A stretch of 64,000 nt of DNA from Planctomycetota bacterium (lineage in GTDB: Bacteria > Planctomycetota > Phycisphaerae > Sedimentisphaerales > Anaerohalosphaeraceae), in contig VGXU01000002.1 in NCBI GenBank assembly GCA_016873215.1, forward strand, positions 1 to 64,000. The letters run 5' to 3'. Under the pieces are notes generated by a model. That model had not been told where the DNA came from and ran no database searches. It saw nothing but the letters and a program-made list of their open reading frames with translations. This document shows, piece after piece, positions 8,332 through 15,424 of this stretch. Numbering within the stretch: position 1 is the first letter of the stretch; every line of letters starts with the position of its first letter. The position numbers were made by a program, and so were the translations under genes.

Positions 8332-8589
8332 ATGTCGCCTAATGATACCAATCCCGATGCCGAAGCCGTGCTGACGGAATTATATCGCCGTCTCTCGCCC
8401 GGCGAAAAGCTGCTGCGGGTTTTTGAGGCGTATCAGACCGGCAAATCACTTGCTTTGGCGGGGCTGGCTATGCGTCACCCACAGGCCTCCACGGAACAAT
8501 TGGAAATATTGTGGAAACGGCAGCATCTTGGCGCCGCTCTGTTTACAGAAGTCTATGGAAAACAAGCCGCAGACAAACTCCCCCGGTGA
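8332..8589 (+). CDS. Small helical protein paired with a nucleotidyltransferase
   Basis: 85 residues, starting one base after the purE stop; the GGAG inside the purE tail is its only ribosome-site candidate. Sequence is helical and charged (ELYRRLSPGEKLLRVFEAY, then AMRHPQASTEQLEILW). I recognise the pattern R-L-x-P-x-E-K-x-x-R-V-F-E ... A-x-x-x-RHP-x-A-S from small uncharacterised proteins commonly encoded directly before a nucleotidyltransferase-fold gene. It overlaps that gene by 35 bases, implying coupling. A toxin-antitoxin or regulatory role is only an inference. Confidence 0.7.
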   Translation: MSPNDTNPDAEAVLTELYRRLSPGEKLLRVFEAYQTGKSLALAGLAMRHPQASTEQLEILWKRQHLGAALFTEVYGKQAADKLPR

Positions 8590-9163
8590 ATTAAAAGCTC
8601 TGGCGGATTTTTTGGCCATTCTTGATGAGCTTGGGATTGTTTATGCGCTGGGCGGCTCTATGGCCTGTTCGGTCTATGGAAAAGTCCGATTCACCGAAGA
8701 TGCCGATGTCACCGTGGAACCTTTTTCGTCTGTTGCGGATGCACTGGTAAAAAAGCTTTCTTCCAATTTTTATGTCAGTCCACAGGCTGTCCGGCAGGCG
8801 TTAATTCAGCGCGGCAGTTTCAATGTTATTCATATTGCCGCGGCGTTTAAAATAGACGCATTTATCCGCAATGAAACGCCGTTTCAGAAACAGCTTCTGC
8901 AGCGGCGCAGACAAGTCGTCATCCCGGCATTACCCGACGCCAAAGTCTGGGCTGTCAGCCCGGAAGATATTTTACTGTTGAAGCTGGACTGGTATAAACA
9001 GGGCGGCTGTACCTCTGAAAAACAGTGGAATGATATTCTCGGATTGATTGGGATACAAAGAAATCTGCTGGATCAAAAAAAATTACTATGTTGGGCCGAC
9101 GAATTGGGAGTCCGGGAACTGCTGGAACAAGCCCTCCGGAAAGACGCGGAGTTAAATAAATAA
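8555..9163 (+). CDS. Nucleotidyltransferase-fold protein (AbiEii / DUF6036-like)
   Basis: 202 residues from the ATG at 8555. The N-terminus has the polymerase-beta-like signature: GIVYALGGSMACSVYG, then VRFTEDADV, i.e. G-G-S ... R-x-T-x-D-x-D, with the two Asp residues as expected metal ligands. The region SPEDILLLKLDWYKQGG is also typical of this group, where it follows the catalytic core. Such proteins include toxins of type IV-like toxin-antitoxin pairs, but many members are uncharacterised. The C-terminal KDAELNK is identical to that of PurE and is encoded by the duplicated 31-bp segment, so the native C-terminus may have been replaced. Confidence 0.75.
   Translation: MENKPQTNSPGELKALADFLAILDELGIVYALGGSMACSVYGKVRFTEDADVTVEPFSSVADALVKKLSSNFYVSPQAVRQALIQRGSFNVIHIAAAFKIDAFIRNETPFQKQLLQRRRQVVIPALPDAKVWAVSPEDILLLKLDWYKQGGCTSEKQWNDILGLIGIQRNLLDQKKLLCWADELGVRELLEQALRKDAELNK
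9133..9163 (+). repeat. Direct repeat, right copy (end of nucleotidyltransferase gene)
   Basis: 31 bases, 30 of them identical to 8300-8330, in the same reading frame and ending in the same stop codon. The distance between copies is 833 bases, exactly enclosing the two-gene module. Confidence 0.9.
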
Positions 9164-9190
9164 TTTTGCAGTTAAAACCTTCGCGCAAAC

Positions 9191-9223
9191 AAAAAGGCCG
9201 ACTTATGCACATCGGCCTTTTTT
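9191..9223 (+). terminator. Intrinsic terminator downstream of the purE/nucleotidyltransferase unit
   Basis: AAAAAGGCCGA pairs with TCGGCCTTTTTT around a 10-base loop. Probably the original purE terminator, now separated from purE by the module. Confidence 0.85.
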
Positions 9224-9241
9224 CAAATCTAAAAACATTTT

Positions 9242-9961
9242 TTAATTGGATGGCACGGCGGTGTCCGGCTCCGCCTGTTTGACCTCAGGCATATTCTGTG
9301 CCGTCGCCGTCAAAATCAGAAAAATCACGCTGTCCTTATTTTGCGTTGCCCCCGCAATCGTCGGCTCTCCCGATGCCAGAGAAAGCACGCCTTCCCAGTT
9401 ATATCCATATCGACTTGGTGGTGTTTCGTCATTGGGATCATAATGTTCGACATCCGGCGTCACTCCGGATTCATTGTATTCGTATTCAACCCGAATAGAA
9501 CAATCAGGCTGAAAGGAGGTTAACGCACGCAGGCTTTTCCCGAAATCGTAGGCCGAATGTTGAATACTGGTACTTGTCACAGGAACATTGTTCGACATTG
9601 CCACAATCTTCTTGATGTGTTTGTAATAGCTGGTTTTTTGTTCCTTAGCCGTCGCCCCGCTCCGCTGTCGTACGGCTACTTTCATGCCGGAAATGACCTG
9701 GGCGCCTTCGTCGCTCACAAGGCATGCTCCCAGTTTGGCGACGGTAATGCCGTCTGACCCCTGCCCAATCGGACTTATCCCTATCTCGGCCATCGCCGAC
9801 GTGGGTACCTCCACCACAAACGCCTCCACCAGAATTTGGACATTGGCATACGGGTCCGGCGGCGGCGCCGACTTTTCCTCCGCCCAAGCAACCCCGGCAC
9901 AACAGACACAAATCAAAATTCCCGCCCAAACAACTCCGCTTTTGTTAGTACGTACAGACAT
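9242..9961 (-). CDS. Exported secretin-domain-like protein
   Basis: 239 residues from the ATG at 9961, which has AAAGGAGAGG just upstream. Signal peptide: MSVRTNKSGVVWAGILICV, cleaved near AWA-EE. The segment VQILVEAFVVEVPTSAMAEIG matches the start of the secretin (GspD/PilQ) core, which usually reads V-x-I-x-A-x-I-V-E-V followed by a L-G motif, and the end DSVIFLILTATAQN resembles the closing strand of that domain. It is too short for a complete secretin and lacks N-domains and the beta-barrel bulk, so it is a degenerate or stand-alone relative. Secretin-like fold is an inference; export is well supported. Confidence 0.65.
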   Translation of the reverse strand: MSVRTNKSGVVWAGILICVCCAGVAWAEEKSAPPPDPYANVQILVEAFVVEVPTSAMAEIGISPIGQGSDGITVAKLGACLVSDEGAQVISGMKVAVRQRSGATAKEQKTSYYKHIKKIVAMSNNVPVTSTSIQHSAYDFGKSLRALTSFQPDCSIRVEYEYNESGVTPDVEHYDPNDETPPSRYGYNWEGVLSLASGEPTIAGATQNKDSVIFLILTATAQNMPEVKQAEPDTAVPSN

Positions 9962-10070
9962 AACCTCTCCTTTCAAAAAAACCTTCATTTCCCTTTTAGA
10001 CGCAGAATACTGAACTTCGTTTCGGAAAAAAAGAAGAAAATGGCGAAGATATATGGGTGCTGACCACAAA

Positions 10071-10104
10071 AAAAAACGGCGGTTGAGTCACTCACCGCCG
10101 TTTT
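10071..10104 (-). terminator. Intrinsic terminator of the parA-like gene
   Basis: On the minus strand AAAACGGCGGT pairs with ACCGCCGTTTT and is followed by a run of T, 27 bases past the stop. Confidence 0.85.
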
Positions 10105-10130
10105 CAGAGTAAAACTTTTTGTCGCTTCTT

Positions 10131-11333
10131 TTATTCTACATTCAGGACGGAATTAAATTCCCCAAACGGATTCATTTCAGTTATTTCATTATACGGATCC
10201 TGCTGCCATTGGCCGTCAACAACCAGCCGATAGCGATATATGCCTGTGTTCAGCGGCAGTTTGATTTGCCAGTTGCCGCCGTCGCCGATTTTTTCCAGCG
10301 GCGCCGCTTCGGGTTTCCAGCCGTTGAAATCCCCGGCGATCTGAACCGTCTGCGCCCGCGGGTACAGCGCGGAAAAGATAACGATGCCTTTGTCCTGACG
10401 AACGCCGTAAAAATCAGCCAGCTTTTGCTCGAGCGTCGTTTTTGTTTTGTCCGGCTCGATAGACGTCTGCGGCTGCTGAATTGAAGACAACAGTTCATCG
10501 GCGCTGGCGCTGATGGCCTGCAGTCGGGTCTGCAGCGTATTGACCATCTCCGCCCTGTGCACCTGCGTATCCGTGCCGACAAGCTCGTCGGTCAGGGCCA
10601 GAAAATCCTTAAACCCCTTGCTGGCCGGATCGTATTCGCTGATGGGCTGCCCCAGACTGGCCGCCTCCTTCAATTTCGTGTTGAAGTTGACAACCGTCTT
10701 AAACATCCGCTCGGCGAAATGCTTGCGAAGTTCCCCCAGAATCTCCCGCGCCATCTTTGTGCGAATATCATACATACTCGCCAGAATCATCACGTTGGCG
10801 CGCTCCGGACACTGCTGCGACAGCGCGTTGAGCGTTTCAAGCTGCTTGCTCAGGCCGTGCAGCGAAAAATATCCCATCTCTACCGGCACAATCACATCGT
10901 TAGCCGCTCGAAGAGCGTTAAATGTCAGCAGTCCCACCGACGGCGGACAGTCGATCACCACGTAATCAAACTCGTTGCGAAGTTGAAGCAGAACATCGCG
11001 CAGGCAATTTTCCCGCTCCGCCAGTCCCGTCGTCTGCGTCTCAAACGTCGCAAGGTCAATCGTTGACGGCGCCAGCTCAAACCGCTCCGAAATCTTCCAC
11101 AAAATTTCACTCACCCGCAGCGGTTCGCCGCGGGCCTGACCGATGAGCACATCGAACATACTTTGTTCAATCTGCTCTTCCGGCACCGCAAGACCCACTG
11201 CGCAGTGAGATTGCGGGTCCACGTCCACCAGTAATGTTCGTTGGCCGCGATGCGCCATCGCGCTGGCCAGATTAATAGCGATGGTCGTCTTCCCTACGCC
11301 GCCTTTTTGATTGATGACAGCTATGGTTCTCAT
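10131..11333 (-). CDS. ParA-family ATPase with C-terminal CBM48/AMPK-glycogen-binding-like domain
   Basis: 400 residues from the ATG at 11333 (GAGGGA upstream); an earlier ATG at 11363 has no ribosome site. Residues 1-255 are a complete ParA/Soj Walker ATPase: the deviant Walker A INQKGGVGKTTIAINLA, VDVDPQSH, and Walker B VIDCPPSVGLLTFNAL. Residues about 256-315 are a helical linker. Residues about 316-400 match the early-set carbohydrate module found in AMPK beta and branching enzymes: VQIAGDFNGWKPEAAPLEK, then GNWQIKLPLNTGIYRYRLVV and DGQWQQDP. ParA proteins drive DNA or cargo segregation with a ParB-type partner; parB lies 7.6 kb away on the other strand. The added module suggests a different cargo or a polysaccharide/nucleotide input. 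Own terminator, so monocistronic. Confidence 0.88.
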   Translation of the reverse strand: MRTIAVINQKGGVGKTTIAINLASAMAHRGQRTLLVDVDPQSHCAVGLAVPEEQIEQSMFDVLIGQARGEPLRVSEILWKISERFELAPSTIDLATFETQTTGLAERENCLRDVLLQLRNEFDYVVIDCPPSVGLLTFNALRAANDVIVPVEMGYFSLHGLSKQLETLNALSQQCPERANVMILASMYDIRTKMAREILGELRKHFAERMFKTVVNFNTKLKEAASLGQPISEYDPASKGFKDFLALTDELVGTDTQVHRAEMVNTLQTRLQAISASADELLSSIQQPQTSIEPDKTKTTLEQKLADFYGVRQDKGIVIFSALYPRAQTVQIAGDFNGWKPEAAPLEKIGDGGNWQIKLPLNTGIYRYRLVVDGQWQQDPYNEITEMNPFGEFNSVLNVE

Positions 11334-11709
11334 AGGCTTTTCCCTCGGCCCCCCCGAGTTCATCCATGAATTCTGATAATATACCTGTTATTTTATATGC
11401 GATTAAACCTTTTTCAAGCAACTTTCTCTATTTGTTTGCGTCCTATTCACTCTTTTTTCCTGATTTTCAGTACTATTACACTACTTCCTGTCGAATTCAT
11501 CGGCAAAAAATTCGCAATTTCTTCAATTTTTATCGGACAAATCGTCAAAAAAAGATATTTTCAGTCCCATTAACGAATTCCACCGAAAAATTCGCCCTTT
11601 TCAGCCTATTCTGCCGATATAAAGGAATAGATTTATTAACAGAATATTGTGGTATAAATAAACAAATAACGACGATTTGCCATCAAAAATCATTGGCGGG
11701 AATAGCGAT
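11334..11709 (+). other. AT-rich intergenic region with a direct repeat
   Basis: 376 bases between the divergent parA-like gene and a small ORF, much more AT-rich than its surroundings. It contains two similar stretches, 11493-11515 and 11575-11595, both starting GAATTC and ending AAAAATTCGC. They could be operator or partition-type sites for the ParA-like protein, but nothing beyond their repetition supports this. No convincing gene. Confidence 0.4.
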
Positions 11710-11913
11710 ATGACAGAAGAACAGATTGCACAATGGATGCGGCAAAAAGTAAAACGTGACGGCTTCGTGAATGCGACTACTTTGGCCGAAAGCTTCCTCT
11801 CGGCTCACCATATAACAGACGCTCTTGATCCGGTATTCTCAAGAACACTCGACGCAGGCTTCAAGGTCGCCGAGGAAATCCGCGACAGAAAACTCCACGC
11901 ACTGGCCTGTTAA
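11710..11913 (+). CDS. Small hypothetical protein
   Basis: 67 residues (MTEEQIAQWMRQKVKRDGF to RKLHALAC), helical and charged, no signal peptide or known motif. The ribosome site is weak (GGCGGG about 12 bases upstream). It ends by overlapping the last four bases of the convergent ccdA-like gene, and its composition is protein-like, but it could be spurious. Confidence 0.45.
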   Translation: MTEEQIAQWMRQKVKRDGFVNATTLAESFLSAHHITDALDPVFSRTLDAGFKVAEEIRDRKLHALAC

Positions 11914-12608
11914 GGGGCGACATAAATCAGATAAATGCCGCCGAGCAGTACAAGCACGCCGCAGATTTTTTTCAAAATCACGGCGCCTTTGGATTTCTCG
12001 TTCCAATTCATATAGCGCTGCACTAATTCCGTACACGTTCCCGCCAATATGATTATCGAGCAATGCCCGACGCCATACGCCATCAGCAGAAAAATCCCAT
12101 ATAGCAGATTGGTCGAAGCAAGTTTGAAAGTCACTGCCAGCATCGGCGCCATATAGGCGAAGGTGCAGGGACCTAATGCAATGCCGAATACCAGCCCCAG
12201 AATCAGCGCGGCCAGAAGACCTTTGCGTTTCATTCCCACCTGTCCCGGCCCGGACCACGGCGCCCCAATAACGCCCAACAGATGTAGTCCGACTACAAAG
12301 AAAATCAAGGCGACAAAATAGTTGCCGTATTTGCCGACGTTGCCCATCATTCTGCCCGCCGCCGCGGTGATCGCCCCAATCGCCGCGATGGTTATCAAAA
12401 TCCCGACGGCAAACAATGTCGAAATCCAGAATGCCCGCCTCGTCGATATCCGTCCCTGTTCGTCAATAAAGCCGACAATCAGGGGAATACTTGCCAGATG
12501 ACACGGACTGAGAATAATGCTCAATATCCCCCAGACAAACGACGCCAATAAAGCAATAAACCACGCTCCCTCCACCGCGCGGGTAAGCTGTGTAAACAAT
12601 TCCTGCAT
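11910..12608 (-). CDS. ccdA: Cytochrome c biogenesis protein CcdA/DsbD-type thiol transporter
   Basis: 232 residues with six or more membrane segments. CcdA moves reducing equivalents from cytoplasmic thioredoxin to extracytoplasmic thiol proteins. The two functional cysteines are in the expected places in the pseudo-symmetric halves: SPCHLASIPLIVGF and GPCTFAYMAP. The ATG follows immediately after the stop of the upstream thioredoxin-like gene (12609), so the two are certainly cotranscribed; that protein is the probable redox partner. Use in cytochrome maturation versus general envelope reduction cannot be decided from this window, as no other ccm/ccs gene is present. Confidence 0.9.
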   Translation of the reverse strand: MQELFTQLTRAVEGAWFIALLASFVWGILSIILSPCHLASIPLIVGFIDEQGRISTRRAFWISTLFAVGILITIAAIGAITAAAGRMMGNVGKYGNYFVALIFFVVGLHLLGVIGAPWSGPGQVGMKRKGLLAALILGLVFGIALGPCTFAYMAPMLAVTFKLASTNLLYGIFLLMAYGVGHCSIIILAGTCTELVQRYMNWNEKSKGAVILKKICGVLVLLGGIYLIYVAP

Positions 12609-13016
12609 TTATTGAATCCCCAGCTCTTTCCACTTAGCGAGAATATCCTCTTTCGGGAAAAATCCCTCGTGCCGAAACAGTTCTTTGCCATCCTTGTCAA
12701 AGAATATCTGCGTGGGAATAACTGAAATGCCGTACTTTTCCCCGACGCTCGGGTCCTGCCGCACATCGCTGAATGCCACCGTAAATTGTGCGGAATAGTT
12801 TTCCGCAAGCTCTTTCAGTACCGGCACCATCATTTTGCACGGCACACACTCACGCGACCCCAGCTCCAGCAGCGCGGGATTGCCCTTGCCGACAGCCGAC
12901 GCGGGGGCGAATTTTTCGATCATCCGCTCTTGGCGAATGTTCTGCAGCACCATCGCCGCCGCAATTCCTGCCAGCACCGCTGCAAGAATCAAACCGTTTC
13001 TGAATTTTTGTGTCAT
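12609..13016 (-). CDS. Membrane-anchored thioredoxin-fold protein
   Basis: 135 residues. An N-terminal membrane anchor (about residues 8-24) is followed by a thioredoxin fold with active site SRECVPCKMM (C-V-P-C) and cis-proline VIPTQIFFD. It ends with the family-like KDGKELFRHEGFF segment. Extracytoplasmic disulfide reductase fed by the CcdA encoded directly downstream with no spacer. The combination of CcdA plus thioredoxin here mirrors two-component DsbD substitutes. Confidence 0.87.
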   Translation of the reverse strand: MTQKFRNGLILAAVLAGIAAAMVLQNIRQERMIEKFAPASAVGKGNPALLELGSRECVPCKMMVPVLKELAENYSAQFTVAFSDVRQDPSVGEKYGISVIPTQIFFDKDGKELFRHEGFFPKEDILAKWKELGIQ

Positions 13017-13116
13017 TGTTTTTTATTCCCTATTTATAGCATTTTCACCGCGGAATTATATACCTTATTGGCAATCTACCTGTCGAGTTTGTTTTTGAAA
13101 TCTCAAATCTGAAATT

Positions 13117-13347
13117 TCAAATCATGTTCTTGATTTCCTCGACGCTTGGTACTTTGCCCGACACCTTCACCTGTCCATCCACCACCAGCGCCGGCGTCAC
13201 CATCACGCCAAACTTCATAATATCGTTAATCTGCGTCACTTTTTCAATTTCATACGCGATGCCCAGTCCTTTGGCCGCCTGCTCGGCGCACGCCGCCAAC
13301 TGCTTGCACTTCGGACATCCCGTTCCCAATATCTGAATCTTTTTCAT
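13117..13347 (-). CDS. Small thioredoxin-like redox-active disulfide protein (CPKC type)
   Basis: 76 residues, the normal size of the TIGR00412 family (redox-active disulfide protein 2). Active site ILGTGCPKCKQL and the cis-proline loop MVTPALVVDGQV are clear. These minimal thioredoxins often sit with permeases of the DUF318/ArsP type or with CcdA, and here the next two genes downstream are a thioredoxin-like protein and CcdA, separated by 100 bases that contain an AAATTTCAAAT-type low-complexity repeat. Cytoplasmic. Partner unknown. Confidence 0.88.
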   Translation of the reverse strand: MKKIQILGTGCPKCKQLAACAEQAAKGLGIAYEIEKVTQINDIMKFGVMVTPALVVDGQVKVSGKVPSVEEIKNMI

Positions 13348-13358
13348 CGTTTCAGCCT

Positions 13359-14153
13359 TTATTCTGCAAGCCGGTTCTGTACGTATTTCATCACCGCCCC
13401 TGTCGCCCGGCGGATTTCATCCGTCTCCGGCAGCCGGCTGATCATTTGCTCAAGAAATCGCCGCTCGACAATCCGCCGCAGCGACGCATCGAAATAAATA
13501 TCGTACACCCACCCGACCTGCAGCAGTATAAAATCATTCATCGTCCGCAGCGCCTCGTAGCCGATCAGTCTGCCCTGCTCCACCGCCTCCAGAACTTCCC
13601 GCGAGCAATACGGCTCATTGGGAAACTCTATCTCTAATTGAAACGTGCACGGATTCTCATAGTACCGCCGCAGATTTTCGATGGCTAAATAATAAATGTC
13701 AATTTTGTCCGCGTCGCGAATGACTTTAGCAAACAGCGCCGTCTTCTCGTCCAGCCCCTCCGGCAGCAGTTTCTTATTATGATATTCCACCGCCCGCTCA
13801 ATCCAGTTCCGCTCCTGTGCCGGCAATTCCTCCAGAACCCCTTCTTCCCGCAAAACACGCAGCGCAATAGTCGCATGATTTTCGCTGGTGGGATCCTTAT
13901 AGGTGCGATACTTCTTAAACTGCTCAAATCGTCCGACATCATGCAGCAGCGCAACCGTCTCCGCGATACGCGCATCATTGGCGTCTAATTTCAGCGCCGC
14001 CGCCAGCAACCGCATCTCCTCGCAGACACGGTGCGTATGACATTCTTTGAGCCGGAGGTTTTCATTCAAAAATTCGTCCCCGTCCCGGCTGAAAAACGGC
14101 TGAATATAATCCCCAAACCACCGCACAAGCTGTTCAAATTGTTCCGATTTCAT
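13359..14153 (-). CDS. HD-domain phosphohydrolase
   Basis: 264 residues from ATG 14153; the ribosome site is weak (GGAG about 14 bases upstream). The HD superfamily metal-binding pattern is visible: H-x-x-R-V near KECHTHRVCEEM, then ALLHDVGRFEQF, SENHATIALRVL and IRDADKIDIYYL (H...HD...H...D). Such proteins hydrolyse nucleotides or phosphate esters. No second domain. It starts about 75 bases after the potassium channel gene ends and is followed 12 bases later by the small CPKC thioredoxin gene, so the minus-strand genes from 14972 down to 11910 may form one operon. Confidence 0.8.
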   Translation of the reverse strand: MKSEQFEQLVRWFGDYIQPFFSRDGDEFLNENLRLKECHTHRVCEEMRLLAAALKLDANDARIAETVALLHDVGRFEQFKKYRTYKDPTSENHATIALRVLREEGVLEELPAQERNWIERAVEYHNKKLLPEGLDEKTALFAKVIRDADKIDIYYLAIENLRRYYENPCTFQLEIEFPNEPYCSREVLEAVEQGRLIGYEALRTMNDFILLQVGWVYDIYFDASLRRIVERRFLEQMISRLPETDEIRRATGAVMKYVQNRLAE

Positions 14154-14228
14154 AGGCAAACTCAATCTCCGAGTACTATTCCCAAAATTGTAACCGGCGG
14201 AGAATAGCTGGATTCGAAAAAATTGCAA

Positions 14229-14972
14229 TTACTTCTTTTCAGCCGCCGCCGGGTCGCTTTTTTGCGTATCTTCTTCCTGCCTCGCCTTGGCTAATGCAGA
14301 CGCGAATAATCCTGCCGGAACCGCGATAATGCCCAGCCCCGCCATCAGCACAAAAAACGTAAATATCCTGCCGCCTGCTGTGATTGGATAGATATCTCCG
14401 TAGCCGACCGTCGTCAATGTGGACAATGACCACCACAAACTGTGAAACACGGATTTGAACTTGTCCGGCTGGGCGGCATGCTCAAAAAAATAAATCCCCA
14501 CCGCCGACAAATACATCACTAACATTGCCGAACAGAAAAACAGCACAAGCTCTTCCCGGATCATCACCATCGCTCGCCCAAACCGGTTAATTGCTCGGCG
14601 AAAATGCGGCAGCTTGAAAATACGAAACAATCGTAACAGCCGGAAAATACGGATCGCCCGCAAATCAATCCCCGTCCCAAGGTAAAACGGCAGAAAAGAA
14701 AGTAAATCCAAAACGCCGAAAAAACTGAATATAAACGCTGCTCTTCGAGGGGAGACATAAACCCGCAGTGCGTACTCCGCCGTAAAAATCAAAACCGTCA
14801 CAACATCGGCAGCATATAAAATGTGTCTCGTCCGTGTCGATAAGCCCGGCAGCGTCTCAATCGAAAACAATATCGCCGACAGCAAAATAAGCCCGTGAAT
14901 GACAAGCGTGAACACCCGGCTCGCCTTCTTTTCCGTCCCATTGACAATAGCATTCAGCAATGTCTTGTCCAT
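14229..14972 (-). CDS. Voltage-gated potassium channel-type ion channel
   Basis: 247 residues with six transmembrane segments in Kv order. S4 carries regularly spaced arginines (LRAIRIFRLLRLFRIFKL), and the pore loop has the potassium selectivity filter LTTVGYGDIYP. A short charged C-terminal tail follows S6; there is no RCK or cyclic-nucleotide domain. Inner-membrane tetramer conducting K+; voltage gating is inferred from S4. First gene of a minus-strand run. Confidence 0.92.
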   Translation of the reverse strand: MDKTLLNAIVNGTEKKASRVFTLVIHGLILLSAILFSIETLPGLSTRTRHILYAADVVTVLIFTAEYALRVYVSPRRAAFIFSFFGVLDLLSFLPFYLGTGIDLRAIRIFRLLRLFRIFKLPHFRRAINRFGRAMVMIREELVLFFCSAMLVMYLSAVGIYFFEHAAQPDKFKSVFHSLWWSLSTLTTVGYGDIYPITAGGRIFTFFVLMAGLGIIAVPAGLFASALAKARQEEDTQKSDPAAAEKK

Positions 14973-15121
14973 TGGTCACTCCGATTCTATACTGCCGCAA
15001 TTATCTTCAATAAAAAATTTTCCGTATTCTAACACATTTACCCCGCTTTTCTCAATTTACATTTTATAATTTACAATTTACAATCCCCGGGAAAGAATTG
15101 TTTCGGAAAGGAGACTTCGTT

Positions 15122-15403
15122 ATGCCGACTGTAAAAGACATTGTCGTACGCAAACCCACCGCCGCGGAAACTCAGGCGTGTGAAGACTGGCCCATCTGGA
15201 CGCACGGCACGGACAAATTCGACTGGGAATACAACGAAATCGAAAAATGCCTCATCCTCGAAGGCCGGGTCACCGTCTATGACCGCCCCCCCACCGGAAA
15301 ATCCGTCAGCTTCGGCCCCGGCGATTACGTCATCTTCCCCGTCGGCCTCAAGTGCGTCTGGCACATCACACAGGCCGTCCGGAAGCATTACGATTTCGAA
15401 TAA
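15122..15403 (+). CDS. Small cupin (DUF861-type)
   Basis: 93 residues; GGAG nine bases before the ATG at 15122. Single small beta-barrel of the cupin_3 group: DWPIWTHGTDKFDWEYNE, CLILEGRVTVYD, then FGPGDYVIFPVGLKCVWHI. The usual cupin metal ligands are only partly present, as in most DUF861 members. Possibly related to sugar or ureidoglycolate-type hydrolases by fold; function unknown. Stands 21 bases before the protease pair on the same strand. Confidence 0.85.
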   Translation: MPTVKDIVVRKPTAAETQACEDWPIWTHGTDKFDWEYNEIEKCLILEGRVTVYDRPPTGKSVSFGPGDYVIFPVGLKCVWHITQAVRKHYDFE

Positions 15404-15424
15404 CCCTCATATAAGGACACGAAA

